Assembly (NCBI RefSeq): GCF_011382965.1
Contig: NZ_CP049934.1
Span: 62,001 to 126,000 of the forward strand
From: Leucobacter insecticola
Lineage (GTDB): Bacteria; Actinomycetota; Actinomycetes; Actinomycetales; Microbacteriaceae
Length of the DNA: 64,000 nt
Direction: 5' to 3'
Shown here: in pieces, positions 1-9,085 of the stretch
Position numbering within the stretch: the first letter of the stretch is position 1
Layout of the letters: each line of letters begins with the position of its first letter
The notes under the pieces: generated by a model
What the model was told of the DNA's origin: nothing
Databases searched by the model: none
What the model saw: the letters and a program-made list of their open reading frames with translations, nothing else
Translations under genes and position numbers: made by a program

Positions 1-130
1 GGGACGGTACCCCCGGGGTGATACCGCGACAAGCGCGACATCATCTTCTGGGGTCTTGAGGGGGGTTGCCCCAGAAGTCTGAGTAAACGGTTGCGCCGGC
101 AGGTGTGTCATACACAACACTTGGAGTGCT
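1..130. other. Window edge without a recognisable gene
   Basis: No convincing reading frame is visible before the stop of the first exported-protein gene at 214. The SipW-like signal peptidase expected near such substrates is not in this stretch and would have to lie beyond the window edge. Confidence 0.4.
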
Positions 131-166
131 TGATTTCGACTCGCCTGCGGCTCGCTCAATCGGCGG
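131..166. repeat. Family A intergenic repeat, single unit
   Basis: Matches the A consensus (TTTCGACTCGC, a short variable middle, then GCTCAATCGGCGG) also seen at 17.75, 18.07, 34.87, 38.27 and 61.69 kb and inside the gene at 28904-30559. It lies downstream of the SipW-type gene. Confidence 0.7.
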
Positions 167-213
167 ACGCTAACGCCTGACGGCGGGCATCGTCACCTAC
201 CGGCGCGACCGTC

Positions 214-1043
214 CTACTTGAACTGCTTGCCGGTGTCACGCACCTGCGAGAGCGAAACCTTCATTTCCGACAGCACATCAGCTGCGGTGACATCGGTGCG
301 CTCGGTCACGGTGACGTCGCCAGGCTTGTAGCCGAAGTCGCCGTTCGCGTACTCCTCATCGGTCTTCTGGTAGAAGGATGCGTAGATGACGACGTTGAGC
401 TGCTCGTTGATCGTCGGCATGCCAAAAACAGCCTTCTGAGCTTCGACTCCGCCGACTGCCGGAGCGTCGCCGAGGACGCCGTGGGTGTGATCCTCGAGGC
501 CCGCAGCCTGTCCGTCGGCCGTGGCCGAGAGGTAGAGCAGCGGCGCATCGGCGACCTCGGGCAGCTTCGTCTCGGTGACGAGCAACTTGTTGCCGTAGTA
601 GATCTCGTAGCTGTAGTTCATGCCCGTGATCGCGGAGGAGAGCTTGTCGAGGCCGTCGATACCGACGCGTGCGACAAGGTTGTCACCGTCGAGTGTCACG
701 TCCGCCTCGAACGACGCCGCAAGCTTGTCACCGGGGCGATCCGCCAGGTGTTCACGTCGGTGATCTGGTGACCCTTCTGCGAACCATCGGTGTTGCCAAC
801 GGTCTCGGTCGCGTCGGCGCGGTCGCCGGAAACGTCCCAGAACGTGGTGTCGTTCTTCGTCGTGATGTTCAGGTCACCGGCGGTGATCGTTCCGCCCGAG
901 AATACGTCGTTTGCCGACCATAGCGCGAAGGTCGAGCCGCCGGCCAACAGTGCGGCCGCACCAGCAGCAACCCAGATCAGCCCCTTGCGGCGGCGCTTCT
1001 CTTCGGTGACGACCACGATCTGATCGTTGTCAAGGTGTTCCAT
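214..1043 (-). CDS. SipW-type signal exported protein (TasA/camelysin-like), frameshifted in this sequence
   Basis: A short charged N-terminus (RRRK) is followed by one hydrophobic segment at about residues 22-42 ending in the ALWS motif, and then by a beta-rich domain that starts with GGTITAGDL. This arrangement is typical of proteins with an alternate signal peptide processed by SipW-like peptidases, exported and often assembled in surface or biofilm fibres. The start at 1043 has AGGAG five to six bases upstream. The frame breaks near 740. Adding one C to a CCCC run joins the halves into about 276 residues (..NTWRIAPGDKLAASF..). The start overlaps the upstream gene by 14 nt, so this is the last gene of a tightly packed minus-strand operon. 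The exact structural role is inferred. Confidence 0.75.
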
Positions 1044-1935
1044 TTTTCTCCTCATTCATGTTGGTGATGGTCGGGGTCAGTGTGAGCACAACATCGGGCT
1101 CCCCGGACGGATCCGGGTAAATATCGGCGGACCACTCGCTGTGCGCGCGCGCCTCGCTGAGATCTTCAGCGGTGGCCTCGGCGAGCGCCTTGTTGCGGTA
1201 GACGCCCAGGCGCTCAAGCGCGGGCGGATAGCCGACGGCAACGTGCCAGGCATCCGTCGCACCGTTCTGGCTGCCGTCTTCTGCGGTGGCGAGAGCCTGC
1301 ACAGAGTTGACGTAGCGGCCGTCAGGCACACTGTTCCAGTTCAGGGCGACGCACCATTCCTGCTCGGTTTCTTGGCCGTCGAGGGCGGCACCGGGCTCCT
1401 GCAGCACCGCGTCTTCGGCGCCAAAGAGGTAAACATTCTTGGGTGTTTCGCCCTCGCCAAGCTCCGGTGTCGCCGGGACCGCTGAGCAGTCGCCACCCGC
1501 GGCGGCGCGATACACCTTGAGCGTGGATCGTTCCAGCACCGTGTCGGGCTGAGCGATCCCGTTACTCAGATCGTGCGACCCGTCCTGAGTGCGTTGCTCC
1601 GTCACCGCAACGTCGTAGTTCAGCCCGGTGATGCCGAGCGCCGTCCCGCTCGCAGTAAATCGCCAAATCACGGGTTCAGCATCGATCGCCGTCTGCTCAA
1701 GCACCTCGATCACTTTCGAACCGGGCAGGGTGACTGACACCGCCGCGCCGTTCTGGGAGATCTGTCGGCTTGACTCATCCTTGGCGACCGCGGCAGAAAA
1801 CCGGACAACCCCGAGCTTGAAACTGGGCACCGCGACGTCGGTGCGCGCACTCCACAGGGCGCTCGCAACGACGGCGATCCCGGTGAGCGCAGCGACCGCG
1901 CCCGTGATCATCACGAGTCTGGTCGAGCGTTTCAT
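1030..1935 (-). CDS. SipW-type signal exported protein, second paralogue
   Basis: The 301-residue protein has a lysine/arginine start, a hydrophobic segment at about residues 8-30 and the SALWSAR motif matching its two neighbours, followed by an extracellular beta-rich domain with two cysteines. It is longer than the other two paralogues and more diverged. Start and stop overlap the flanking genes (TGATG at 1933-1937, and 14 nt at the far end), which suggests translational coupling. A GTG at 1938 is an alternative start. It is probably an accessory or minor subunit of the exported structure, which is inference from the operon only. Confidence 0.7.
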   Translation of the reverse strand: MKRSTRLVMITGAVAALTGIAVVASALWSARTDVAVPSFKLGVVRFSAAVAKDESSRQISQNGAAVSVTLPGSKVIEVLEQTAIDAEPVIWRFTASGTALGITGLNYDVAVTEQRTQDGSHDLSNGIAQPDTVLERSTLKVYRAAAGGDCSAVPATPELGEGETPKNVYLFGAEDAVLQEPGAALDGQETEQEWCVALNWNSVPDGRYVNSVQALATAEDGSQNGATDAWHVAVGYPPALERLGVYRNKALAEATAEDLSEARAHSEWSADIYPDPSGEPDVVLTLTPTITNMNEEKNGTP

Positions 1936-2623
1936 CACGCATCACCCGCTTCGGTAAATCCCGGGCCCTCGCGCACCTGCTCAAGACTGATGTTGACGCC
2001 GCCCATGACCCACTGGCGCAGATCGAGCATCGGCTCAGCATCGGTCCAGCGGTAGTCGGCGGTTACCTTAACGGTCACCACCACCTGCCACTGTGCGGTG
2101 ACACCATCGTTGCTGCTCACGAGGCCGCGCACATCCACAGTTTCTCCCAGCTCGGCTTCGCCGGCCTCGGGTGCTGCCTGCTCACCCGCCTGGTTTTCAA
2201 CGCGGTAGCTCGCCGCGATCACACCATCGGCGATGTCCTTGTCCGCACCGGATCCTGCGCTGACGAGAAGTTTGGCGTTCAGGTTGTCACCGCGCAGGGT
2301 GGTGGTGATCGGGATCCGGATCTCGATGACATCTCCCGGCATCGTCACGAAACCGTCAGTGCCGTCCGCCAGGGCGCCCGAGGCAGGCTGCGTAACTCCG
2401 GGCGTGATCTGGGTCCAGGATCCTTCGCCATAGACGAGGTTGAGGTCGCCCGCGGTGACACGGCCGCCCACGAACGAGGTATTCGCCCCCACAGCGCCGC
2501 AGCGAGCGTGGCCGCCGAGAGCACGCCCACACCGGCGAGGATGGAACTCGCGATCAGCTTGTTGCGGTAACTCATACGGCGCAGCGGGTTCGCGGGGACC
2601 TGCCGCCGCCTCCGCTCCCGCAT
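1935..2623 (-). CDS. SipW-type signal exported protein, third paralogue, frameshifted in this sequence
   Basis: The N-terminus carries basic residues, a hydrophobic stretch (KLIASSILAGVGVLSAATLAA) and ALWG. The body (SFVGGRVTAGDLNLVYG) closely parallels the VFSGGTITAGDLNI segment of the gene at 214-1043, so the two are paralogues. The frame is lost near 2490 in a run of five G. One extra G gives ALWGANTSFVGG and a 229-residue protein. Its ATG overlaps the stop of the beta-helix gene by one base. A second possible start, MSYRNK, lies about 17 codons in. Confidence 0.72.
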
Positions 2624-5478
2624 CAGGGACCCTCCACGGTCGTATCAACCGGGATCAGCACGCTGCACGCCGAAAGCATCACACTCTCCCCCACCGGCAG
2701 CGTTGGGACCACACCGATGATGCCGCCTTCGCCGAGACGTGTGTCACTGTCGGTGACGGTGACGTCGCTGAGGATCGTCTCCCACGCATCACGCGAGGTA
2801 TTGGTGACGGTGTACACGAAGCAGACTGGCTGCGCGTCGGTTAGGCGTTCACCCTTCAGTGCTTCCGTTCCCGTCGCCATAATGCTTTCCGGGGACGAGG
2901 AATCTGAGACGCTCACGAAGGCGCGCTTCGTGATGGAGATCGACGGGTCCACCGAGAACAGCCGCACGAGGAGCGAGTCAACCACGAGTCCGTCGTAGTT
3001 CGTGTCCGTGGAGCTCACCGTGTGCGCAAACACTGCCGGAGTGTTCGCCTCCACCTCTGAGGCTTCGGCGGTCACACGAACCTTGTTCGACTGCGTTTCC
3101 CCGGCTTTCACGACAGGGCTGTTCGTCGACAGCGAGACCTTATTGGTGACGGTGGCTTCGTCGCCGGTGGCTTCGAAGTTCAGATCCGCCGTGGGATCCG
3201 GAGCGCCCGCGGTGATCTTGAACCGGTAGTCCTTACCGCTCGGCTCACCGGCCACCAGGGTGAACGATTTCGGGCTCAACCGCACCGGGTTGTGGAAGGT
3301 CACGGAGGGGTCAACGCTTGCCGCAGGATCACGGTTCGTCAATCCGCCGGTGCTGCGCACCTTCTCAGCGGCGATCCCCAGCTGAACGGTCGCGGAATCA
3401 TCGACACGGGCGATCACCGTAAACTCACGGTTCGCGCTGCCTGGCACCGGTTCCGCCGAAATGTTGCGCGGGTTCAGCCGGTCCGCATCAATCGTCTCGG
3501 CGACAGCAGCCGCGCTGATATCGACCGCCGGGAGCACCGACTCTGGCCGCAAGGGCACCGACGAGGTCACCGTGTAGTGCAGGTCCCTGGCGAGGGTCGG
3601 GTCGTTCTGATCCTGAGCCTGGTTGATCGTGATCTCGGGCCTGCAACTGCCGCTGATGCCGACGATGCGCGAGTACTGTGACGACTGCCCCGACTCCGAG
3701 GCGATCGTCTGCACACGGATGTACCCCTTCGCGGCACCCGTCTGCGCGTCAACGATCGTCGCCTTGTCGCTCTGACCGACAACGGTGGAGGGGAAGCTTT
3801 GTTCGCCCACGGGTAGGTTCAGGATCAGCGTGCCCGATTTCCCGGTTATCTCAGACGCGCGACCGAGATAGATTTCGGCAGTGCGATCCTGTGTCCAGTA
3901 CACGTCGAGGTCGACGGTATCTGCGGGGAAGGGCCCTTCGGTGGGAGCCTGCACGGGCACGGTCGCGACACACACGGGGATGTCTTCGGCCAGCGGCGAG
4001 TCCACCTGCGCGGCACCCTCCGGCGCGTCCTCGGTCAGGACCTTCGCGTCGGCGGAGGGATACCAAGTCCGCACGCGGCCGTTTGCGTTGGCTGAGTTGG
4101 CGAGCATCGTGCCAGACCCCGCGTAGCTCTCTTCCGCGATCGCCGGGCGTCCCTGGCTCACCGAGCGAGCTCCAAACGTGTTCTTCTCGACGGTGACGTC
4201 ACCCGTGTTGCTGAGAAAGATCGAGTTGGCGTTGTAGCCGTTGAAATAGTTGTTCGAAATACGGAGCGTGCCGCCGCCTGCGGGCTGCCCCGACAGCGTG
4301 TCACCGCCCCAGGTCACCGCGTAGGGTTGACCGCCGGCGGCACGCACGATCTGATTGTTCTCGATGACGTTGGTGCCGTTGATCGGTCCAAAGGGGAGCG
4401 AGATAAATGCCTGATACCAGGCTCCGCCATTGCCCTGAACGTTGATGAAATCGTTGCCCGAAATGTTGATGTCGGAGGCTCTCACGCTTCCCGAGTAGGT
4501 GCCGTTCGAGGAGAACGGGAACGCATCCTGGTTCGTCAGGTTCGAAACGAACGAGTCTTTGAAGGTGAATCCTTTGAGCTCCGTATTCTGGTTCTGCGGG
4601 TAGAAACGGAGGATGTGCGTGCGGCAACCCGAGCCGTCCCACGCGTTGCACTGTCCGCCAGAGGTGTAGGTGATGTCGACGTTGTCGACCACAAGGTTCT
4701 CTGTGGCTATGCTCGAATTGTTTGTCATGTTGTTGACGTAGAACAGCGCGGAGTTGCCCGAGGGGTAGAAACCCTGCAGCTGATAGTTGCGCACGCTCGT
4801 GTTCTTCGCTCCCTCGCGAATCACCAGAAACGCTTCGGGGTAGTAGTTCTTGTTCGTAACAGTCGAGCCGCCATCAATGGTGAAGCCGTTGGATTTGGGG
4901 CCAGCCACGAATGAGCTTCGCCCCGCCAAGATCTGGGTCATGTTGCGAAGCTCGACATCAGAACCGTTGACATAGAAGATTGCGGTGATCGTGTCGACGG
5001 ACGACACGATTGACACCTGATTCTTCAGGTCAATTTTCACGGGCGCGGTCACCGCAAAATGAGCGCCGTAGTCGAAGGAGCTGATAACGCTGTTTTCCAT
5101 CCGAGCTGAGGCCGAGTTCGTCGGATTGATGTTTCCGTTGAGCCAGTCGGCCACCGTGATCGTGACCTGACCCTTCGGCAGGTTCAGCGCATTCGAGGTC
5201 TCGATGGCCGCGCGCAGCGTGCACCCGCCCGACACGGCCTTACAGACGCCACCATTCGCGTTGATACTGCGAGCGTTCGCCGTCCCGTCGAGCGAGTCGA
5301 CCACAAAGGTGTAGCTCACTGCCTGCGCCGCGCTGACCATGACGAGCGATCCCGCAACAAGGGCGCAGGCCACAGTCGCAGCCGCGATCAGGCGGCCCCG
5401 GTAGTGCCGCCATGCCGAACGCAAGACGCCCCGTAGTGTCACATCTGCATGCGAGCCTCTGCCCCGCTTCATCGCCAC
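2623..5478 (-). CDS. Large secreted beta-helix protein with CSLREA-like N-terminus and DUF11-like C-terminus
   Basis: The 951-residue protein has a long signal peptide (basic residues, hydrophobic core at about 32-52, AQA before the mature part). Next comes a CSLREA-like segment (cysteine pair and CTLRAAIET), then about 350 residues rich in N, G and short beta turns typical of right-handed parallel beta-helices. The C-terminal half consists of repeated beta-sandwich-like segments, the last resembling DUF11 (CFVYTVTNTS). There is no LPXTG motif and no C-terminal membrane segment, so surface attachment is not explained by this protein alone. It is the first structural gene after the LuxR regulator and is coupled (TGATG) to three SipW-type genes. 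A role as adhesin or matrix component is inferred. Confidence 0.7.
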   Translation of the reverse strand: MAMKRGRGSHADVTLRGVLRSAWRHYRGRLIAAATVACALVAGSLVMVSAAQAVSYTFVVDSLDGTANARSINANGGVCKAVSGGCTLRAAIETSNALNLPKGQVTITVADWLNGNINPTNSASARMENSVISSFDYGAHFAVTAPVKIDLKNQVSIVSSVDTITAIFYVNGSDVELRNMTQILAGRSSFVAGPKSNGFTIDGGSTVTNKNYYPEAFLVIREGAKNTSVRNYQLQGFYPSGNSALFYVNNMTNNSSIATENLVVDNVDITYTSGGQCNAWDGSGCRTHILRFYPQNQNTELKGFTFKDSFVSNLTNQDAFPFSSNGTYSGSVRASDINISGNDFINVQGNGGAWYQAFISLPFGPINGTNVIENNQIVRAAGGQPYAVTWGGDTLSGQPAGGGTLRISNNYFNGYNANSIFLSNTGDVTVEKNTFGARSVSQGRPAIAEESYAGSGTMLANSANANGRVRTWYPSADAKVLTEDAPEGAAQVDSPLAEDIPVCVATVPVQAPTEGPFPADTVDLDVYWTQDRTAEIYLGRASEITGKSGTLILNLPVGEQSFPSTVVGQSDKATIVDAQTGAAKGYIRVQTIASESGQSSQYSRIVGISGSCRPEITINQAQDQNDPTLARDLHYTVTSSVPLRPESVLPAVDISAAAVAETIDADRLNPRNISAEPVPGSANREFTVIARVDDSATVQLGIAAEKVRSTGGLTNRDPAASVDPSVTFHNPVRLSPKSFTLVAGEPSGKDYRFKITAGAPDPTADLNFEATGDEATVTNKVSLSTNSPVVKAGETQSNKVRVTAEASEVEANTPAVFAHTVSSTDTNYDGLVVDSLLVRLFSVDPSISITKRAFVSVSDSSSPESIMATGTEALKGERLTDAQPVCFVYTVTNTSRDAWETILSDVTVTDSDTRLGEGGIIGVVPTLPVGESVMLSACSVLIPVDTTVEGP

Positions 5479-5549
5479 TCCCCCTCGTTTGCTGTGTCGA
5501 TCTCTTCGATACAGCCGAGGCTAGGCGCGACTCAGAGGCGCCGCGGGGC

Positions 5550-5583
5550 AACTGGGTAGTTCTGCAACAAAACTGAGTAGTTC
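5550..5583. promoter_or_regulatory. Direct repeat, candidate operator for the LuxR-type regulator
   Basis: Two near-identical 13-mers, AACTGGGTAGTTC at 5550 and AACTGAGTAGTTC at 5571, are spaced 21 bp apart (two helical turns). They lie 72-105 bp upstream of the beta-helix gene and just past the end of the LuxR gene. On the minus strand they read GAACTACYCAGTT. Binding by the neighbour is inference. Confidence 0.45.
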
Positions 5584-5602
5584 AGGGCCTCAGTTTGCAG
5601 TT

Positions 5603-8175
5603 TCACGGCAGGCTAATGTCCCCGGCTGTGAGTCCGATACGAAGCCACTCAATCGCTTCACCACGTTTCGACACCCCCAGCTTGGACTTGATGTTGTGCA
5701 CGTGGTTCTCGACGGTGCGGACACTGATGGAGAGGTGCCGGTGGATCTCCTGACTGGTCAGGCCCTGCACCAACAGCTCAGCAACTTCTCGCTCTCGATC
5801 GGTGAGACGAGTCACCACGGATTCGCTGTGACCCGTTTCGTGCACCCCGGGCTCGAGGGATTCGATGAACATCGCCCCCTCGTGCTCAAAGCTGCTCGCC
5901 CTCTCATCCTCCCCCGCACGACGCAGCAGGCGAACGACCTCTTCACAAGCGCGCACGGTTTGTTCGACCCTGCCGGTGCGGCCCAGTCGGGGCAGGAGCG
6001 CAATGAGAGCTTCGACGTCTGCGCTCTCGCGGGCCACCACAAAGTCAAAGTAAGCGGTGAGGAAATCGCTCTGCACCGTTGCCACCCATGACTCCATGAC
6101 GCGGAGTCGTTCTTCGTCGAAGCACAGATCCAGCGAGCGGGCGCCGCTGAGGATCGCCGTCGCGACCACACCGTGCTGGTGCAGCGTGAGCGCGCTTGTC
6201 CAGCAGGCCTGCGCTGCCTCCTCGAGTTCCCCGGTAATCGCCGCGATACGCGCCCTGCCCCAGTCCTGATAGATTCGCCGCATCACTCCGCCGGGAAGCC
6301 GCAGCCTGGCGACCTCATCGATCAGCCGCTGCACCTCAGCGGTGCTCCGCGCGGAGGTGATCGCGAAGATCATCGCCCCCAGATAGTCGGTTCGCGGAAT
6401 CAGCGGCGGCCCCCGAGCGCGTCAAAGAGTTCGCGAAGATGCATGATCTCCTCGCGCCGTCCGCGCACCATGAGCAGCAGCGTCAGAAGATGCGTGTGCT
6501 CGCGCAGTGCAGCCTCGTCGAGCTCGCTCTTTGCGCGTTCGAAGCCGCGGCAGGCGATCTCGAAGGCGCGATCGAACTCCCCGAGAAGCAGCGCGACGAA
6601 CCCAGAGAGCACGTCTCGAATGTGGTCAACGTCCTCGTCCGAGCCGAGCACAATATGATCCAGAGCCGCCGCCGCGAGCTCCGGCTGCCCCTGCACCAGG
6701 TGCACCACGGCGAGCGCATGACAGATCACCGGAACGGCTTCCTCCGGCGCGTCCGCTTCGAGCTGCAACACCTCAACGGCATCGCTCGGGATCTGCGCCA
6801 GGTCAACCAGCATCTCGATGCGGGTCGCTGTCAGCATCTGCCGATAGGCGGCCGGAACGCCGGGATCAGTCAGGACGCTCTCGGCGCGTGCAAGGTCTCC
6901 GAGGCAGTAGGCGAGAAGCCAGGCCTTCCAGCGAATCAACTCGGCCAGGTGGTAGTCGGATCCTGTCGCCGCTTCACCCGCGGCAATCACCGTCAGGATC
7001 TCAAGTGGATCCGCCCGCTCGTCAACGAGGGCCATCGTGTACCGCAGCGCATTCTCGCGGCTTGCTTGATCCTGAAACGCGGTCGCCGCATCTTCCATCT
7101 CGACCCGCCGGTTTCTCGCAAGCAGACTCAGGAACGACGGGGCGAGTGGCGCGATGCGGGTGCGGGTGCGGTAGCGAGCCGGCTGCGCGGCACGGGGTTC
7201 GAGCACCGGTGACGGCGTCTCCGCGGTTCCGGGAAGACCCTGCCGCGTCTGTGTGGTCGTGTGTGTGAGCATTTCTTGGAGCAACGGCGGATTGATCGAC
7301 ATCCACCTGCGGTTTTGAGAGTGGTGGATCACCACGATCCCGCGTCGCTCCAGCCGGTCGAGGGTCGCGTCACCGATGAAACGCTCGGCATCGCAGGCAT
7401 CAATCACACCGGCCTCTGCGAGTGTTTCAAGCCCCTGCATCTCGTCCAACTCAAGCTGCTCGGTGTAGCGCATCATGAGGGGGATCAGCGCGTCACTCCA
7501 GAGATTGTCCTTTGCGCACCACTCACCGTCGGAAAACTGCAGCCTGCCCTCGATCCGGGCCGTCTCGCAGATCGCCACCGCAAGCGCGATGAGTCCGCCG
7601 GATTTCGCGTAGACCCGACCGAGCGTTGCCGCGTTGATCGGAGCCCCCAGTTTCGCGTGCAGGGTGGTGCGCAGGGTCTCAAGCGACAGCGTCGGCAGGG
7701 TGACCAGGATCACCGAACTGTCTTCGAGGAGGCGCGGCTGAGCCTGAGGCGACAGCGCGATTACGTTCACTCTCGCCTGCTGCCGGTACATCGTCAGCAG
7801 GGAACGCAGCGCGGGCGTCAGCGTCTGCGGGCTCTCCGCGATCAGCACCAGCGCCTTGTTTCCCACCGTGCGGACCAGCCGTGACACGGCAGACCCGGTC
7901 GATAGAGCGCGCGAATTGGCGAGCTGACGATTCCCCGCAGGATCCTCGCCCACCAAGAACTGGCTAAAGGCGCTGGGGATCGAATTCTGCTCGCCCGTGC
8001 GCGGAAGAAACACCACCTCGGCGCCGCTCTCCTCAAGGCTCGCCTGAAGAGACCGCAGAAACCACGAGCCCCCGTTACCAGGGGGTGAGACGACGTTCAC
8101 GTCGAAACCCGACCGCAAATACTCCGCGACTCGATTCACCAGCCCGGTTCGTTCCTGAATTACACCGTCAACCAT
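5603..8175 (-). CDS. Large LuxR-family transcriptional regulator (LAL/MalT-like layout), frameshifted in this sequence
   Basis: The N-terminal half resembles a STAND/MalT-type ATPase, but its P-loop reads SPPGNGGSW, with glycine where the lysine would be. The middle is alpha-helical and TPR-like. The C-terminal 55 residues form a LuxR helix-turn-helix (LTDREREVAELLVQGL, then SVRTVENHVHNI). As given, the gene is two frames split near 6407. One extra G in a GGGGG run joins LRELFDALGG to PPLIPRTDYLGAMIF, giving about 857 residues, normal for this class. The start at 8175 has GGAGG eight bases upstream; the TTG at 8190 overlaps that site and is rejected. It sits directly upstream of the exported-protein operon on the same strand and is its likely regulator. 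Confidence 0.75.
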
Positions 8176-8470
8176 TACTGTCGCCTCCAAGTTTGGTATC
8201 GATCGCGACGCCAGCTCCGGCCATGCACAGCAGGAACGCAGGCAGCATCAGAGCTGCGTGCGGCGGTTCCGGATATCTCCCCCACGATGTATCCGCACAG
8301 TCGCCGCGTGCCGGACCCCTCGTCCGGACGACACAATCTTGCCGTGCAGTCTACCCCCGCAGCTTGAGCACCCTCTGGGCATGCTCTGAGTTGACACTGG
8401 GCTTTTTCTGTTCAGGCGAAATTTTCTCTCTTCGACGGGTAAAGAACGGTCTCAATTGCAAAAATACACT
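8176..8470. other. Divergent intergenic region
   Basis: About 300 bases separate the divergent LuxR and PACE genes. No ORF of note is visible. There is one small GC hairpin (GGACCCCTCGTCC near 8308). The region presumably holds the LuxR gene promoter, but I cannot place it. Confidence 0.3.
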
Positions 8471-8498
8471 TTTACAACGGAACCAGTTGCGATATACT
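8471..8498 (+). promoter_or_regulatory. Candidate sigma-70-type promoter for the PACE gene
   Basis: TTTACA at 8471-8476 and TATACT at 8493-8498 are separated by 16 bp. Transcription would start near 8505, about 70 bp before the GTG start. Confidence 0.5.
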
Positions 8499-8575
8499 CA
8501 TTTCGCAAGCGTTCTCGTGCTTTAGAGTGCGGCCATCGGGCCCTCCGCGAGGCTGACGCAACTGGAGAGATACCC

Positions 8576-9076
8576 GTGACCTACCCAGGCCACAAGCTCG
8601 GCGATCCCACGCCCGCACAGCATCCCCGCTACTTTCAGAAACGGCCACTCGCGCGCCGCATTCTGTTCGTCGTCGGCTACGAGGGGCTGAGCGTGCTCTT
8701 CACCGTGGTCGTATTGAGCGCGCTCCTCGGACACGGCGGCGGAACCTCAACTCTCACGGCGATCCTCGTATCGACCGTGGCCACCGGCTGGAACTATATC
8801 TGGAACACCGCGTTTGAAGCGTTGGAACGCAAGCGCGGAGCGAGCGGTCGCGGCGCAGGATCCCGAGCCATGCACGCAATCGGTTACGAGGGCGGAGTAC
8901 TCCTCTTCACCATCCCACTGGTCGCGATCATGCTGGGCGTGAATCTCCTCGAGGCGTTTGCGATCGAGGGCGGCCTGCTCGTGTTCTTCCTCGTGTTCAC
9001 CGTGGTCTACACGTGGATCTTCGATCGCGCCTTCGGGCTTCCGGCGTCAGCCACCCCGGTGCAGCAACTCGCGTAG
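8576..9076 (+). CDS. PACE-family multidrug efflux transporter (AceI-like)
   Basis: The 166-residue membrane protein has four predicted helices arranged as two tandem BTP-like repeats, each opening with a similar motif (RRILFVVGYEGLSVLFT and MHAIGYEGGVLLFTIP). The glutamate in each YEG motif and the WNYIWNTAFEALER segment at the end of helix 2 match the PACE (proteobacterial antimicrobial compound efflux) family, which exports biocides such as chlorhexidine and short diamines by proton exchange. The GTG start at 8576 is preceded by GGAGAG. The longer frame from 8456 is rejected because it lacks a ribosome site and adds a non-family N-terminus. It stands alone and converges on the next gene. 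Confidence 0.85.
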   Translation: MTYPGHKLGDPTPAQHPRYFQKRPLARRILFVVGYEGLSVLFTVVVLSALLGHGGGTSTLTAILVSTVATGWNYIWNTAFEALERKRGASGRGAGSRAMHAIGYEGGVLLFTIPLVAIMLGVNLLEAFAIEGGLLVFFLVFTVVYTWIFDRAFGLPASATPVQQLA

Positions 9077-9085
9077 GGACCCCGG

